64,000 nt of DNA from Pseudorhodoferax sp965279475 (GCA_965279475.1 CBDIIA010000002.1:1674001-1738000), one strand, 5' to 3'. Counted from the first letter of the stretch, positions 42,734-51,500 are shown. Notes: generated by a model from the letters alone, not told the origin. Numbers and translations are program-made.

Positions 42734-45073
42734 TCAGAGCGTTGCAGAAATGGGCGTGGGACGCGTGGCGGGGTTGGCGACGGTCGCAGGTGGCGGCCAG
42801 CGCTCCACCTGCCACCACGCCGGCAGCAGCGCACGCACCGCCGGGCGTGCAAACCGATCGTCGATCAGATAGACCACGCCCCGGTCTTCGCGCGTGCGGA
42901 TCACGCGGCCGGCGGCCTGCACCACCTTGCGCAGGCCGGGGAACAGGTAGGTGTAGTCGTAGCCGGCACCGAAGGCGGCCTCCAGTCGCTGCTTCATCTG
43001 CTCGTTGACAGGGTTGAGCTGGGGCAGGCCCAGCGTGGCGATGAAGGCGCCGACCAGCCGGTCGCCCGGCAGGTCGATGCCTTCGCCGAAACTGCCGCCG
43101 AGCACCGCGAAGCCGATGCCGGCACCGCCGGGCTCGAAACGGTCGATGAAGCCTTGCCGTTCGCGCTCGTCCATGCGGCGCGACTGCTGCCATGCCGGGA
43201 TGCCGGGGTGGTCTTCGGCAAAGCGTGCCGCCACCATCTCCAGATAGTCGTAGCTGCTGAAGAACGCGAGGTAGTTGCCAGGCTGCGTGCGGTACTGCTG
43301 GCCGATCAGCTGCGCGATCGGCGCGGCCGAGCGTTGGCGGTCGGCAAAGCGCGTCGAGATGTGGCCGACCACCCGCACGGCCAGTTGCCCGGGTTCGAAC
43401 GGCGAGGCCACGTCGACCCAGGCGGCGCTCTGCGGCAGGCCCAGCGTGTCGCGGTAGAAGCCCTGCGGGCTGAGCGTGGCCGAGAACAGCGCCACGCTGC
43501 GGGCAGCCTCCATGCGCGGCGCGAGAAAGGGCGCTGGCACCAGGTTGCGGATGCACAGCAGGGCGTCGCCCCGGGTGCGGCCGGCAGGGGGCGGCTCCAC
43601 CGTCACATCGCACAACGAGTGCGTGCCGAAGGTCTCCGCCAGGCGCAGGAAGTGCAGCGTGTCGAACAGGAACTGCTGCAGCGTGGCATCCGGCGCGCCA
43701 TCGCGGTGGGCCGGGTCGTCGGCGAACAGGTCGCTCACGGCGGTGGCCGCGCGCTGCAGCGCATCGACCAACGCCTGTGGCAACACGGCGAGCGGGGTGT
43801 AGGCCAATGTCTGCTCTTTCAGCAGCGTGCCCCAGCAGCGGTCGAGCCGCTCGAGCGGGCGGCGCAGCGCGGCCGGTGCGGCCTGCTTCACGGCGCGCAG
43901 CTGCGAGCGGCGCAGCTCGGCCGTGTACATGCCGCGTGCGCGGTCCACCAGGTTGTGCGCTTCGTCCACCAGCACGGCCACCCTCCATTCGTTGGTGCTG
44001 GCCAACGCGTACAGCATGGCGCTGCCGTCGAAGTAGTAGTTGTAGTCGCCCACCACCACGTCGGCCCAGCGCGCCAGCTCCTGGCCCAGGTAGTACGGGC
44101 AGACGGCGTGGGCCAGGGCGACCTCGCGCAACGCGGCGCGGTCCATCGTGCCGGCCTGCAGCGCCGCATGGCGGGCATCGGCCAGCCGGTCGTAGAAGCC
44201 TCGGGCCAGCGGGCACGACTCGCCGTGGCAAGCCTTGTCCGGGTGTTCGCACGCCTTGTCGCGCGCGGTGAGTTCCAGCACGCGTAGGGGCAGCGTGCCG
44301 GCCGGTGCGCCGATGCGGGCCAGCGCGTCCAGCGCCAGCCGGCGCCCGGGGGTCTTGGCCGCCAGGAAGAACAGCTTGTCGATCGCCTGGCCCGGGCAGG
44401 CCTTCAGCAGCGGGAACAGCGTGCCCACCGTCTTGCCGATGCCGGTGGGGGCCTGGGCCAGCAGGCAGCGGCCGCTGCTGGCGGCGCGGTAGACCGACTC
44501 GGCCAGCGCGCGCTGGCCGGTGCGGAACGCGGCATGTGGGAAGGCGAGCGTCGTCAGAGCCGCGTCGCGCGCGCCGCGATGGACCAGTTCCTGCTCGGCC
44601 CAGGCCAAAAAGCGGCTGCACTGCAGATCGAAGAAGTCCTTCAGCGTGGCCGCGGCATGCGGTTCGACGAACACGGTTTCCTGCTGGCTGCCAATGTCGA
44701 AGTAGACGAGCGCGAGGTCCACGGCCGCCAGGCCGCGCGCCTGGCACAGCAGCCAGCCATAGACCTTCAACTGCGCCCAGTGCAGCGCGCGCTGGTTGGC
44801 CGGCTGGCGCGCCAGGTCGCCGCGGTGGGTCTTGATCTCTTCCAGCCGCTGGCGAGAGGCGTCGTAGCCGTCGGCCCGGCCGCGCACCGTCAGCGGACCG
44901 AAGCTGCCTTCGAGCCGCAACTCCGCTTCGTAGTGGTCTTCGCGCCGCCCGGTCACCAGCGCGTGGCCGGCGATGCCTTCCAGCGCGGTGGGCGAGGGGG
45001 TGAAGCGCAGATCGAGATCTCCCGCCTTGGCCGTGAACTCGCACAACGCCCGAACGGCGACGACATACTGCAT
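42734..45073 (-). CDS. nuclease-helicase: PD-(D/E)XK domain fused to iron-sulfur XPD/DinG-type helicase
   Basis: This 779-residue protein starts at the ATG at 45073. The N-terminal 110 residues look like a RecB/Cas4-type nuclease: Asp in VRGRADGYD at about 68, EIK at 79-81, and QLKVY at 101-105. The rest is a superfamily 2 helicase: Walker A APTGIGKT at about 208-215, VLVDEAHNLVDRARG as the DEAH box, and QAAGRVIRTREDRG as motif VI. Four cysteines between motifs I and II (C275, C282, C287 and C325) have the spacing of the XPD/DinG 4Fe-4S cluster. It probably works in DNA repair or processing; the family is known in many bacteria but the role is poorly defined. Confidence 0.88.
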   Translation of the reverse strand: MQYVVAVRALCEFTAKAGDLDLRFTPSPTALEGIAGHALVTGRREDHYEAELRLEGSFGPLTVRGRADGYDASRQRLEEIKTHRGDLARQPANQRALHWAQLKVYGWLLCQARGLAAVDLALVYFDIGSQQETVFVEPHAAATLKDFFDLQCSRFLAWAEQELVHRGARDAALTTLAFPHAAFRTGQRALAESVYRAASSGRCLLAQAPTGIGKTVGTLFPLLKACPGQAIDKLFFLAAKTPGRRLALDALARIGAPAGTLPLRVLELTARDKACEHPDKACHGESCPLARGFYDRLADARHAALQAGTMDRAALREVALAHAVCPYYLGQELARWADVVVGDYNYYFDGSAMLYALASTNEWRVAVLVDEAHNLVDRARGMYTAELRRSQLRAVKQAAPAALRRPLERLDRCWGTLLKEQTLAYTPLAVLPQALVDALQRAATAVSDLFADDPAHRDGAPDATLQQFLFDTLHFLRLAETFGTHSLCDVTVEPPPAGRTRGDALLCIRNLVPAPFLAPRMEAARSVALFSATLSPQGFYRDTLGLPQSAAWVDVASPFEPGQLAVRVVGHISTRFADRQRSAAPIAQLIGQQYRTQPGNYLAFFSSYDYLEMVAARFAEDHPGIPAWQQSRRMDERERQGFIDRFEPGGAGIGFAVLGGSFGEGIDLPGDRLVGAFIATLGLPQLNPVNEQMKQRLEAAFGAGYDYTYLFPGLRKVVQAAGRVIRTREDRGVVYLIDDRFARPAVRALLPAWWQVERWPPPATVANPATRPTPISATL

Positions 45074-45110
45074 CACGGCATCGTAGCGTGGCCGCGGAAC
45101 GCGCCTGTGT

Positions 45111-45587
45111 TCAGGGGCAGACCAGCACTGTGCCCTGTTGCGTGCACATGCCTTTGGGGCCGACCAGGGTGTTGCCGAAGCGGTTGAGCCGTGCGCCCTG
45201 GTTGTCGAAGCAACCGCCGTCGTCGCAGCGCGTGACCTGGGCCGGGCCGGTCGCGGGCATCGGCGTGACAGAGGGCGCGCGTGCCAAGCTCGGCAGGCGC
45301 GGCGCGGGCACCCGGGCAGCCGGCGGCACGGCCAGCGGTGGCTGGGCGACCCGCGCCGGCGGCGGAGTGTCGGCAGCCCCCTGCAGGCAGATGCGCGCCA
45401 CCTGCTGGCGCAGCCGGGTGACGTTGGCTGCAACGCGCGGCGACGCGGCCTCGGCGGCATCGAGTTCGCTGCGCGCCGCGACGCAGGCCGGTGCCTTCAG
45501 CGGGTCGCCGCTGGCGGGGGCCTGTGCATGCGCCGGTGCCACCAGCGCAAGGGCGCAGAGCGCAAGGGAGGGGAGGATTCGCAACAT
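45111..45587 (-). CDS. secreted hypothetical protein
   Basis: This exported protein of 158 residues has a signal peptide (LPSLALCALALVAPAHAQA). A helical part with Cys follows (APACVAARSELDAAEAAS, RLRQQVARICLQG), then a long Pro/Ala linker (residues 70-110). A C-terminal segment with CDDGGCFDNQGARLNRFGN and GMCTQQGTVLVCP carries four cysteines. The last part is a small motif common in exported betaproteobacterial proteins of unknown role. No function can be assigned. It is transcribed in the same direction as the downstream helicase gene but separated by 37 bases. Confidence 0.7.
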   Translation of the reverse strand: MLRILPSLALCALALVAPAHAQAPASGDPLKAPACVAARSELDAAEAASPRVAANVTRLRQQVARICLQGAADTPPPARVAQPPLAVPPAARVPAPRLPSLARAPSVTPMPATGPAQVTRCDDGGCFDNQGARLNRFGNTLVGPKGMCTQQGTVLVCP

Positions 45588-45677
45588 GGTCCTGGGGCGG
45601 CACGGCGGGCGTGCCTAACCATTGGACCAGTGGCGGCGCCAGGAGTTCAGGGCCTGGCGCCGCCCGTCCGCATCGGG

Positions 45678-46745
45678 TCAGCGCATCTCGATCACCGCAC
45701 CGTCGGCCTGTCGGCTGTACGGCCCGACCCGGGCCCGGTAGGCCAGCAGGCTGTCGATCACCTGCGCTGACAACGGGTCTCGTTGCGCGCTCTCGCGCAG
45801 CTCCAGCTCGGTGGCATTGCGCAGGGCGGCCAGCACCGCCGGCGGCAGCGGCTTGATGCGGGTGCCGCGCTGCTCCAGCCCGCGCATGGCGACTGCATTG
45901 CGGTCCTGCGCCCGGGCGATGGACCGCAGGGCCGCGGCCTGCGCAGTCTGGCGCACGATCTGCTGCAGGTCGTCCGGCAGCGCCAGGAACTTGCGGCGGT
46001 CGATCAGCAGGTGCAGCACCACGTCGGGCTCGTGCCAGGGCGCGTAATAGTGCGGCGCGTACTGCGCCAGCGGCAGGGTGGCGTCGATGGCCGGCCCCAC
46101 CACATCGGCCGCATCGATCTTGCCCTCGGCGAAGGCACTGGCGATCTGGCCGAGCGGCAGGCTCACCGGCACGGCGCCCATGCGCGCCAGCACCCGGCCG
46201 GGAAAGCCCGAGATGCGCACCCGCACACCGCGCAGGTCTTCGGGCGAACGCAGTTCCTTCGCGAACCAGCCGCCCATCTGCACCGCGGTATTGCCGGCCG
46301 CCAGCGGCAGCAGGTTGTGGGGCGCGAGGATGCTGTCGAACAGTGCCTGGCCGCCGCCTTCGTTCATCCAGGCGTGGTTCTCGATCGCGGTCAGCCCGAA
46401 CGGGATGGCGGTGAAGAAGTCGATCGCCGGGATCTCCTGCGCGTAGTACTGCGCCGTGGTGTGTGCCAGGTCGAACTTGCCCTGCTTCACCGCCTGCAAG
46501 AGGCCGGCCGGGGCGCCGTGCTGCGACGGATCGACCACCTCGATGCGCAGCCGGCCGCCGCTGGCACGCTCGACCGCGCTGGCGAAATCGACCGCCGACT
46601 CGTGCAGCAGCGGCAGCGTGGTGGGCCACGAAGTGCCCATGCGCCACTGGATGGGTGCGGGCTGCGCCGCGCTCGATGTGGCCAGCAGAAAAGCGCAGGC
46701 CAGGGCCAGACCTGCGGCCAGCCCGCGTGTGGAAATGTGCATCAT
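45678..46745 (-). CDS. TRAP transporter substrate-binding protein (DctP family)
   Basis: This 355-residue periplasmic receptor of the DctP family has a signal peptide of about 30 residues, then PIQWRMGTSWPTTLPLLHES, VEVVDPSQHGAP-type ligand region and HTTAQYYAQEIPAIDFFTAI. The key arginine for carboxylate binding is in RGVRVRISGFPGRVL. It lacks membrane subunits DctQ/DctM here. It follows the TctC gene by five bases in the same direction and is in the maleate-isomerase operon. Two receptor types in one operon suggest uptake of the same or related carboxylates. The start is the ATG at 46745; ATG 46742 is possible. Confidence 0.9.
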   Translation of the reverse strand: MMHISTRGLAAGLALACAFLLATSSAAQPAPIQWRMGTSWPTTLPLLHESAVDFASAVERASGGRLRIEVVDPSQHGAPAGLLQAVKQGKFDLAHTTAQYYAQEIPAIDFFTAIPFGLTAIENHAWMNEGGGQALFDSILAPHNLLPLAAGNTAVQMGGWFAKELRSPEDLRGVRVRISGFPGRVLARMGAVPVSLPLGQIASAFAEGKIDAADVVGPAIDATLPLAQYAPHYYAPWHEPDVVLHLLIDRRKFLALPDDLQQIVRQTAQAAALRSIARAQDRNAVAMRGLEQRGTRIKPLPPAVLAALRNATELELRESAQRDPLSAQVIDSLLAYRARVGPYSRQADGAVIEMR

Positions 46746-46750
46746 GTGTC

Positions 46751-47725
46751 TCACTCGGGCTGAATCTTCTTGTCGGCCGCGACGCGCGACCATCTGGTGA
46801 TCTCGGCCTTCAGGTAGGCGGTGGCCTGCTCGGGCGTGCCGCCAGCCACGTCGGTGCTGAGGGCGGCCAGCTTCTCGCGCACGTCGGGGCTCTGCAGGGC
46901 CTTGTTCATCGCGGCGGCCAGCACGTCGCGCTGGGCCTTGGGCAGGCCGGCCGGCCCCATCAGCATGTACCAGGCGCCGATCTCGTAGTCGGCCACGCCG
47001 GACTCGATGACGGTCGGCACCTCGGGCAGTGCCGCGATCCGGGTGCGGGTGGTGACGGCCAGTGCGCGCAGCTTGCCGGCCTTCACATGCTGCAACACCG
47101 TGGGGACGGTGTCGAAGTTGACGTCGACCTGGCCGGAGATCAGGTCGGTGACCGCCGCCCCGCTGCCGCGGTAGGGCACATGGGTCATCTCGGTGCCGGT
47201 CGCCAGCTGGAACATCTCGGCCGCGAAATGCTGCTGCGTGCCGTTGCCCGACGATGCATAGTTGACCTTGCCCTTCTGCGCCCTGGCCATCGCGATGAAC
47301 TCCTGCAGGTTCTTCGCGGGCGATGTCATCGGCACCACCACGATCTGCGGCACGCTGCCGATCAGCGTGATGGCCGAGAAGTCGGTGGCGGCCGCGTACG
47401 ACAGCCGCGGCGTGATCGCAGGCACCATGGCGTTCGAGCTCACATGGCCCATCAGCAGCGTGTAGCCGTCGGGCCTGGCCTTGGCCACCGCGCCGGCCGC
47501 GATCGTGCCGCTGGCGCCGGCCCGGTTTTCCACCAGCACCGGCTGGCCCAGCAGCTCGCCCAGCCGTGGCGCCAGCTGGCGTGCGATCAGGTCGGTGCCA
47601 CCGCCGGGCGGAAAGCCCACCAGCAAGGTGATGGGTTTGCTCGGGTAGCTGTCTTGCGCCAGCGCGGCCGGGCCGGCCAGGGCCAGGCAGGCCGCGGCCA
47701 GCAGCGCGCGTCTCGATGTCGTCAT
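46751..47725 (-). CDS. TctC-family substrate-binding protein (maleate-isomerase operon)
   Basis: This 324-residue receptor has a signal peptide, RRALLAAACLALAGPAALAQ, and a mature part beginning DSYPSKPITLLVGFPPGGGT; ENRAGASGTIAAGAVAKARP and SSGNGTQQHFAAEMFQLATG are the ligand loops. The gene lies between the maleate-isomerase-like gene (33 bases upstream) and the DctP gene (five bases downstream). It is a member of an operon that probably serves uptake and conversion of a dicarboxylate. The operon is preceded by a region rich in inverted repeats next to a divergent GntR gene. Confidence 0.92.
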   Translation of the reverse strand: MTTSRRALLAAACLALAGPAALAQDSYPSKPITLLVGFPPGGGTDLIARQLAPRLGELLGQPVLVENRAGASGTIAAGAVAKARPDGYTLLMGHVSSNAMVPAITPRLSYAAATDFSAITLIGSVPQIVVVPMTSPAKNLQEFIAMARAQKGKVNYASSGNGTQQHFAAEMFQLATGTEMTHVPYRGSGAAVTDLISGQVDVNFDTVPTVLQHVKAGKLRALAVTTRTRIAALPEVPTVIESGVADYEIGAWYMLMGPAGLPKAQRDVLAAAMNKALQSPDVREKLAALSTDVAGGTPEQATAYLKAEITRWSRVAADKKIQPE

Positions 47726-47758
47726 GGGGGTCTCCGTGTTGTTGTCAGGCGCTGCGGT

Positions 47759-48562
47759 TCAATGGAATTCGAGCAGATTGCCGAAGCCAGGCATCTTGTC
47801 GGTGATGCCCATCTTGCGCAGGGCCGACCAGTAGATGACCGTGCCCGAAGCCATCACCGGCTTCTTGAGCCAGCGTTCGGCATCGGCGGCGACGCGGCAG
47901 AAGTGCAGGTTGGTGCCCAGCTGCAAAATGGCGTCGGGCTTGGCGGCTTCGCAGCGCAGCACGGCGGCGCTCAACTGGTCGTAGGTCTGCGAGGCGACAT
48001 GGATGATGCTCTTGCACTTGAGGCCTTCCACGTGGACGACCTCGAAGCCGCGCGCAGTGAAGTAGTCGATGGCGTTCTGCTCGATCACCGGGTAGTAGGG
48101 CGTGAGCAGCGCGATCTTCTTGGCGCCGCACAGCTTGAAGGCCTGCTCGGCCGATTGCGCGCCCATGGTCACCGGCAGGCCCGACAGGTTCTGCAGATGC
48201 TCGAGCAGCGCGAAGCTGCCCCGCTCGCCGCCCATGTAGCTCTGCGACGACATGCCCAGCACCAGGTGGTCGATCAGCGCCTCCTTCAGGCGGCGGACCG
48301 AATCGTCGAGATTCGCCGTGACGCTGCGCATGATGATTTCCCAGTCCTGGTTGGCCACGATCTTCTGGTTGGGCACGTAGTAGCGGTCGATTGCGTTGAT
48401 CACGCCACGCGGGCGCATGTCCATCATCTCGTTCTCGACGTTGACGTTGGGACCAGGCGTCATGATGCCGATCACGCCGCGCGGGCCCATGGCATTGACG
48501 TAGCGCTCGGTGTCGTGGGTGGATCCGGCGACTTCCTGGATTCCTGCTTGAAGTGAATTCAT
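47759..48562 (-). CDS. Asp/Glu racemase superfamily protein, maleate cis-trans isomerase-like
   Basis: This 267-residue member of the Asp/Glu racemase superfamily is related to maleate isomerase and arylmalonate decarboxylase. GVIGIMTPGPNVNVENEMMD is the N-terminal substrate loop, and VLGMSSQSYMGGERG takes the place of the first cysteine loop; only a Ser is visible there. GAKKIALLTPYYPVIEQNAI and ILQLGTNLHFCRVAADAERW follow, with the second active cysteine in HFC. It may interconvert maleate and fumarate, but the altered first loop makes the exact reaction uncertain. The start is the ATG at 48562; the longer open frame upstream is not used. Confidence 0.8.
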   Translation of the reverse strand: MNSLQAGIQEVAGSTHDTERYVNAMGPRGVIGIMTPGPNVNVENEMMDMRPRGVINAIDRYYVPNQKIVANQDWEIIMRSVTANLDDSVRRLKEALIDHLVLGMSSQSYMGGERGSFALLEHLQNLSGLPVTMGAQSAEQAFKLCGAKKIALLTPYYPVIEQNAIDYFTARGFEVVHVEGLKCKSIIHVASQTYDQLSAAVLRCEAAKPDAILQLGTNLHFCRVAADAERWLKKPVMASGTVIYWSALRKMGITDKMPGFGNLLEFH

Positions 48563-48614
48563 TTGCTGTCCTTTGAGGGAGTGGGTCGGCACATATCTGA
48601 GATGCATCTGCGTT

Positions 48615-48683
48615 TTTGAATGCAAACGGAATGTAGGTCGGCTTTGGGCGGTCGTCAAGCTTTTGCATTCAAAGTCTTTGAAT
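48615..48683. promoter_or_regulatory. inverted repeats in the divergent GntR/maleate-isomerase region
   Basis: A perfect 12-bp inverted repeat, TTTGAATGCAAA (48615-48626) and TTTGCATTCAAA (48662-48673), is separated by 35 bases. Overlapping the right arm is a second palindrome with 8-bp arms and one central base, ATTCAAAG-T-CTTTGAAT (48667-48683). A further palindrome ATGAATTCAT lies at about 48725-48734. The segment is AT-rich compared with the flanks. Such a set is consistent with operators of the neighbouring GntR-type regulator. Confidence 0.6.
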
Positions 48684-48743
48684 TTCATCTTTTTGAGAGT
48701 TGATTGAACATTGATTTGTGAAAAATGAATTCATAATTGCCAC

Positions 48744-49451
48744 ATGAGCAAAGACATCGTCCACTCCCAGCTGCTCGACAATCTGCGCGAGGTCTTCGTG
48801 CGCGGCGATGTGGCGCCGGGCCAGAAAGTGCCCGAGGCGCAGCTGTGCGAACGTTTCGGCGTCTCGCGTACGCCGCTGCGCGAAGCCCTGAAGGTGCTGG
48901 CCGCCGAAGGCCAGGTCGACCTGCTGCCCAACCGCGGCGCCCGGGTGCGCGATGCTTCGGTGGACGAGGTACGTGGCCTGTTCGCGGTGGCCGGCGCGCT
49001 GGAGGCATTGGCCGGCGAAGAGGCCTGCGAGCGCGGCACCGCCGAAGAACTGGCGGCCATCGCAGCACTGCACGCGCGGATGCGCGCCTGCTTCGAGGCA
49101 CGCGACCTGCAGCCGTACTACGAGCTGAACCGGCAGATCCACGAGGCTGTCATTGCCGCCGCGCGCAACCCGGTGCTGCTGGCGCAGTACGCCATCCTGA
49201 ACGCACGCATCCGGCGCATCCGCTTCGCCACGCCGATGTCCGAAGAGATCTGGAGCCGCGCCATGGCCGAACACGAGGGCATGACCAATGCGCTGACGCG
49301 GCGCGATGGCCTGGCGCTGTCGGGCATCCTGAAGACCCACCTGAAGCACAAGTGCGAGGCGATCCTGAAGGCGATGGAGGCCGTGCCGGCGGCCGCGCCG
49401 CCGGTGCGCAGGCGCCGCCGCGCGGCAGCGCCGACCGAGCCGGTGAATTGA
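48744..49451 (+). CDS. GntR-family (FadR subfamily) transcriptional regulator
   Basis: This 235-residue regulator has the winged helix LLDNLREVFVRGDVAPGQKV, PEAQLCERFGVSRTPLREAL and KVLAAEGQVDLLPNRGARV, which is the GntR N-terminal domain. An all-helical FCD ligand-binding domain follows, with metal-binding-type Asp/His positions in DLQPYYELNRQIHEAVIAAA and EIWSRAMAEHEGMTNALTRR. A basic tail (RRRRRAA) ends the protein. It is divergent from the maleate-isomerase/TctC/DctP operon and separated by 181 bases containing inverted repeats. It most likely represses that operon and responds to its substrate. Confidence 0.92.
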   Translation: MSKDIVHSQLLDNLREVFVRGDVAPGQKVPEAQLCERFGVSRTPLREALKVLAAEGQVDLLPNRGARVRDASVDEVRGLFAVAGALEALAGEEACERGTAEELAAIAALHARMRACFEARDLQPYYELNRQIHEAVIAAARNPVLLAQYAILNARIRRIRFATPMSEEIWSRAMAEHEGMTNALTRRDGLALSGILKTHLKHKCEAILKAMEAVPAAAPPVRRRRRAAAPTEPVN

Positions 49452-49472
49452 AGCCGCCCTGCGGCCGGTCGA

Positions 49473-50489
49473 TCACCAACCCTGCAGTACCACCTTGCCT
49501 TGCGCGCGGCCGCTCTCGATCAGCGTGTGTGCCTTGACGAGGTTGGCCGCGTTGATCGGCCCCAGGTCGGCATTGAGCGTGGTGCGGATCTGCCCCGCAT
49601 CGACCAGCGCCGCGATCTCGTCGAGCAGCTCGCGCTGGCGGCCCATGTCGGGCGTGCCGAACAGCGAGCGGGTGAACATCAGCTCCCAGTGCAGCGACAG
49701 GCTCTTGCGCTTGAGTAGCATCGCGTCGAACGCCTTCGGGTCGTCGATCAGCGCGAGCTTGCCTTGCGGGCGCAGCGCCTCGACGATCTGCGGCAGGTGC
49801 TGGTCGGTCTGCGTCAGCGCGGCGACCAGGTCGACCTCCGGCATGCCGATGGCCTGCAGCTGTGGCCCGAACGGCTGGCTGTGGTCGATAACGGCATGGG
49901 CGCCCAGGTCCAGGCACCACTGCCGGGTGGCGGGCCGCGAGGCGGTGGCGATCACCCGCAGCCCGGTCAGGCGCCGCGCCAGCTGGACCAGCATCGAGCC
50001 GACCCCGCCCGCGCCGCCGATCACCAGCAGGCTTTGCGCCGGCGCAGCCGAGCTGCTGCGGACCACCTGCAGCCGGTCGAACAGCAGCTCGTAGGCGGTG
50101 ATCGCCGTCAGCGGCAACGCCGCGGCCTGGGCGTCGTTCAAGGACGCGGGTGCGCGCCCGACGATACGTTCGTCCACCGCGTGCAGCTCGGCATTGGTGC
50201 CGGGCCGGGCGATCGAGCCGGCGTAGAACACGCGGTCGCCCCTGCGGTAGTGCTGCACTTCGGCACCGACGGCCTCGACGGTGCCGACCGCGTCCCAGCC
50301 CAGCACCTTGGCCTGGCCGGGTTCAGGCGATGCGCTGGCGCGCACCTTGGTGTCGACCGGGTTCACCGAGACGGCGCGCACGCGCACCAGCAGATCGCGC
50401 GGGCCGGGCGCGGGCGGCGGCAGGTCGAGGTCGACCAGGGCCTCGGGGTGGTCGATGGGGTGGGGCGCGTGGTAACCGACGGCTTTCAT
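49473..50489 (-). CDS. zinc-binding alcohol dehydrogenase family protein / quinone reductase (MDR)
   Basis: This 338-residue MDR enzyme starts MKAVGYHAPHPIDHPEALVD at an ATG at 50489. The segment VRAVSVNPVDTKVRAS is the signature of the zinc-type quinone reductase subfamily. The cofactor site is SLLVIGGAGGVGSMLVQLAR, with VIDHSQPFGPQLQAIGMPEV after it. It would reduce quinones or enones using NADPH; no structural zinc cysteines are evident. The next gene, divergent, is a LysR regulator 93 bases away, the usual arrangement for regulator and target. Confidence 0.9.
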   Translation of the reverse strand: MKAVGYHAPHPIDHPEALVDLDLPPPAPGPRDLLVRVRAVSVNPVDTKVRASASPEPGQAKVLGWDAVGTVEAVGAEVQHYRRGDRVFYAGSIARPGTNAELHAVDERIVGRAPASLNDAQAAALPLTAITAYELLFDRLQVVRSSSAAPAQSLLVIGGAGGVGSMLVQLARRLTGLRVIATASRPATRQWCLDLGAHAVIDHSQPFGPQLQAIGMPEVDLVAALTQTDQHLPQIVEALRPQGKLALIDDPKAFDAMLLKRKSLSLHWELMFTRSLFGTPDMGRQRELLDEIAALVDAGQIRTTLNADLGPINAANLVKAHTLIESGRAQGKVVLQGW

Positions 50490-50582
50490 GGGAATGCTCC
50501 AGGGGCGTTGTGAGAGAGATGCCGCAACTGTAGGATCACAAGCCACGCTTGATAAGCCGCCCGATCCAGCTATCTCCTGTTA

Positions 50583-51485
50583 ATGAAAATTGAAAATGTT
50601 GAAGACTTGCGGGTACTGATCGAAACCGCGCGCGGCGGCACGTTGACGGCCGCTGCCCGCGCCCTGGGCGTGACGCCGGCTGCGGCCAGCGCGATGCTGA
50701 AACGGCTGGAGACCCAGTTGGGCGCGCGCCTGTTCGAGCGCTCCACCCGCGCGATGCGGCTGACAGCGCAGGGCGAGACCCTGCTCGACTACGCGACGCG
50801 GGCGCTCGATCTGCTGGAAGAGGGCGAGGCCCAGGTGGTGTCCGACGGCAAGGCCCTGGTCGGCACGATCCGGATCGCCGCCCCGTCCGACCTCACGCGC
50901 AGCGTGCTGCTGCCGTGGTTGGACCTGTTTTTGGCGCAGCATCCGGGTGTGCAGATCGCGCTGTCGGTCAGCGACCGCATGCAGGACGTGGTGCGCGATG
51001 CGGTCGACCTGGCGCTGCGCTACGGCACGCTGGCCGATTCGCGGCTGGTTGCACGCCCGCTGTTCCTGTCGCGGCCAGTGCTGTGCGCGGCGCCGGTCTA
51101 TCTGGCGCGGCATGGCGCGCCGCAGACCCCGCAGGACTTGCTGCGCCACAACTGCCTGAGTTTCCACATCGCCGGGCGCCGCCATCTGGCCTGGCGTTTC
51201 CAGCGCGACGGCGTGTGGACCGAGGTGCAGGTGGACGGCGACCGCAGCAGCGACGATGCGGCGCTGGTGCAGCAGTGGGCGGTGGCTGGCCAGGGGGTGT
51301 GCTTCAAGTCGAGGTTCGACCTGGCCCACCACCTGCGATCGGGCGCGCTGGTGGAACTGCTGCCGGAGTGGCGCGGCGAAGACTATCCGCTGAACGCCGT
51401 GCTGCCGAGCCGGCGTTTCGTGCCGGCGCGGGTGCGCGCGCTGGTCGACTTTCTGGCGGAGCGTTGTGCGCAGGACGTGGCGTGA
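50583..51485 (+). CDS. LysR-family transcriptional regulator
   Basis: This 300-residue regulator has the N-terminal winged helix-turn-helix IENVEDLRVLIETARGGTLT and PAAASAMLKRLETQLGARLF, with FERSTRAMRLTAQGETLL after it. It is followed by the usual periplasmic-binding-protein-like effector domain (GTIRIAAPSDLTRSVLLPWL and RRFVPARVRALVDFLAERCA at the end). It is divergent from the MDR reductase gene and likely regulates it. A weak GATA ... TATC dyad in the divergent gap is a possible binding site but was not judged reliable. It is convergent with the following MFS gene. Confidence 0.93.
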   Translation: MKIENVEDLRVLIETARGGTLTAAARALGVTPAAASAMLKRLETQLGARLFERSTRAMRLTAQGETLLDYATRALDLLEEGEAQVVSDGKALVGTIRIAAPSDLTRSVLLPWLDLFLAQHPGVQIALSVSDRMQDVVRDAVDLALRYGTLADSRLVARPLFLSRPVLCAAPVYLARHGAPQTPQDLLRHNCLSFHIAGRRHLAWRFQRDGVWTEVQVDGDRSSDDAALVQQWAVAGQGVCFKSRFDLAHHLRSGALVELLPEWRGEDYPLNAVLPSRRFVPARVRALVDFLAERCAQDVA

Positions 51486-51500
51486 GCTGCCGCGGCCGTG

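Noticed and set aside
50490..50582. GATA ... TATC dyad as LysR binding site between the MDR and LysR genes
   Set aside because: Only four matching bases per arm with a 16-base spacer and no T-N11-A core at a convincing place.
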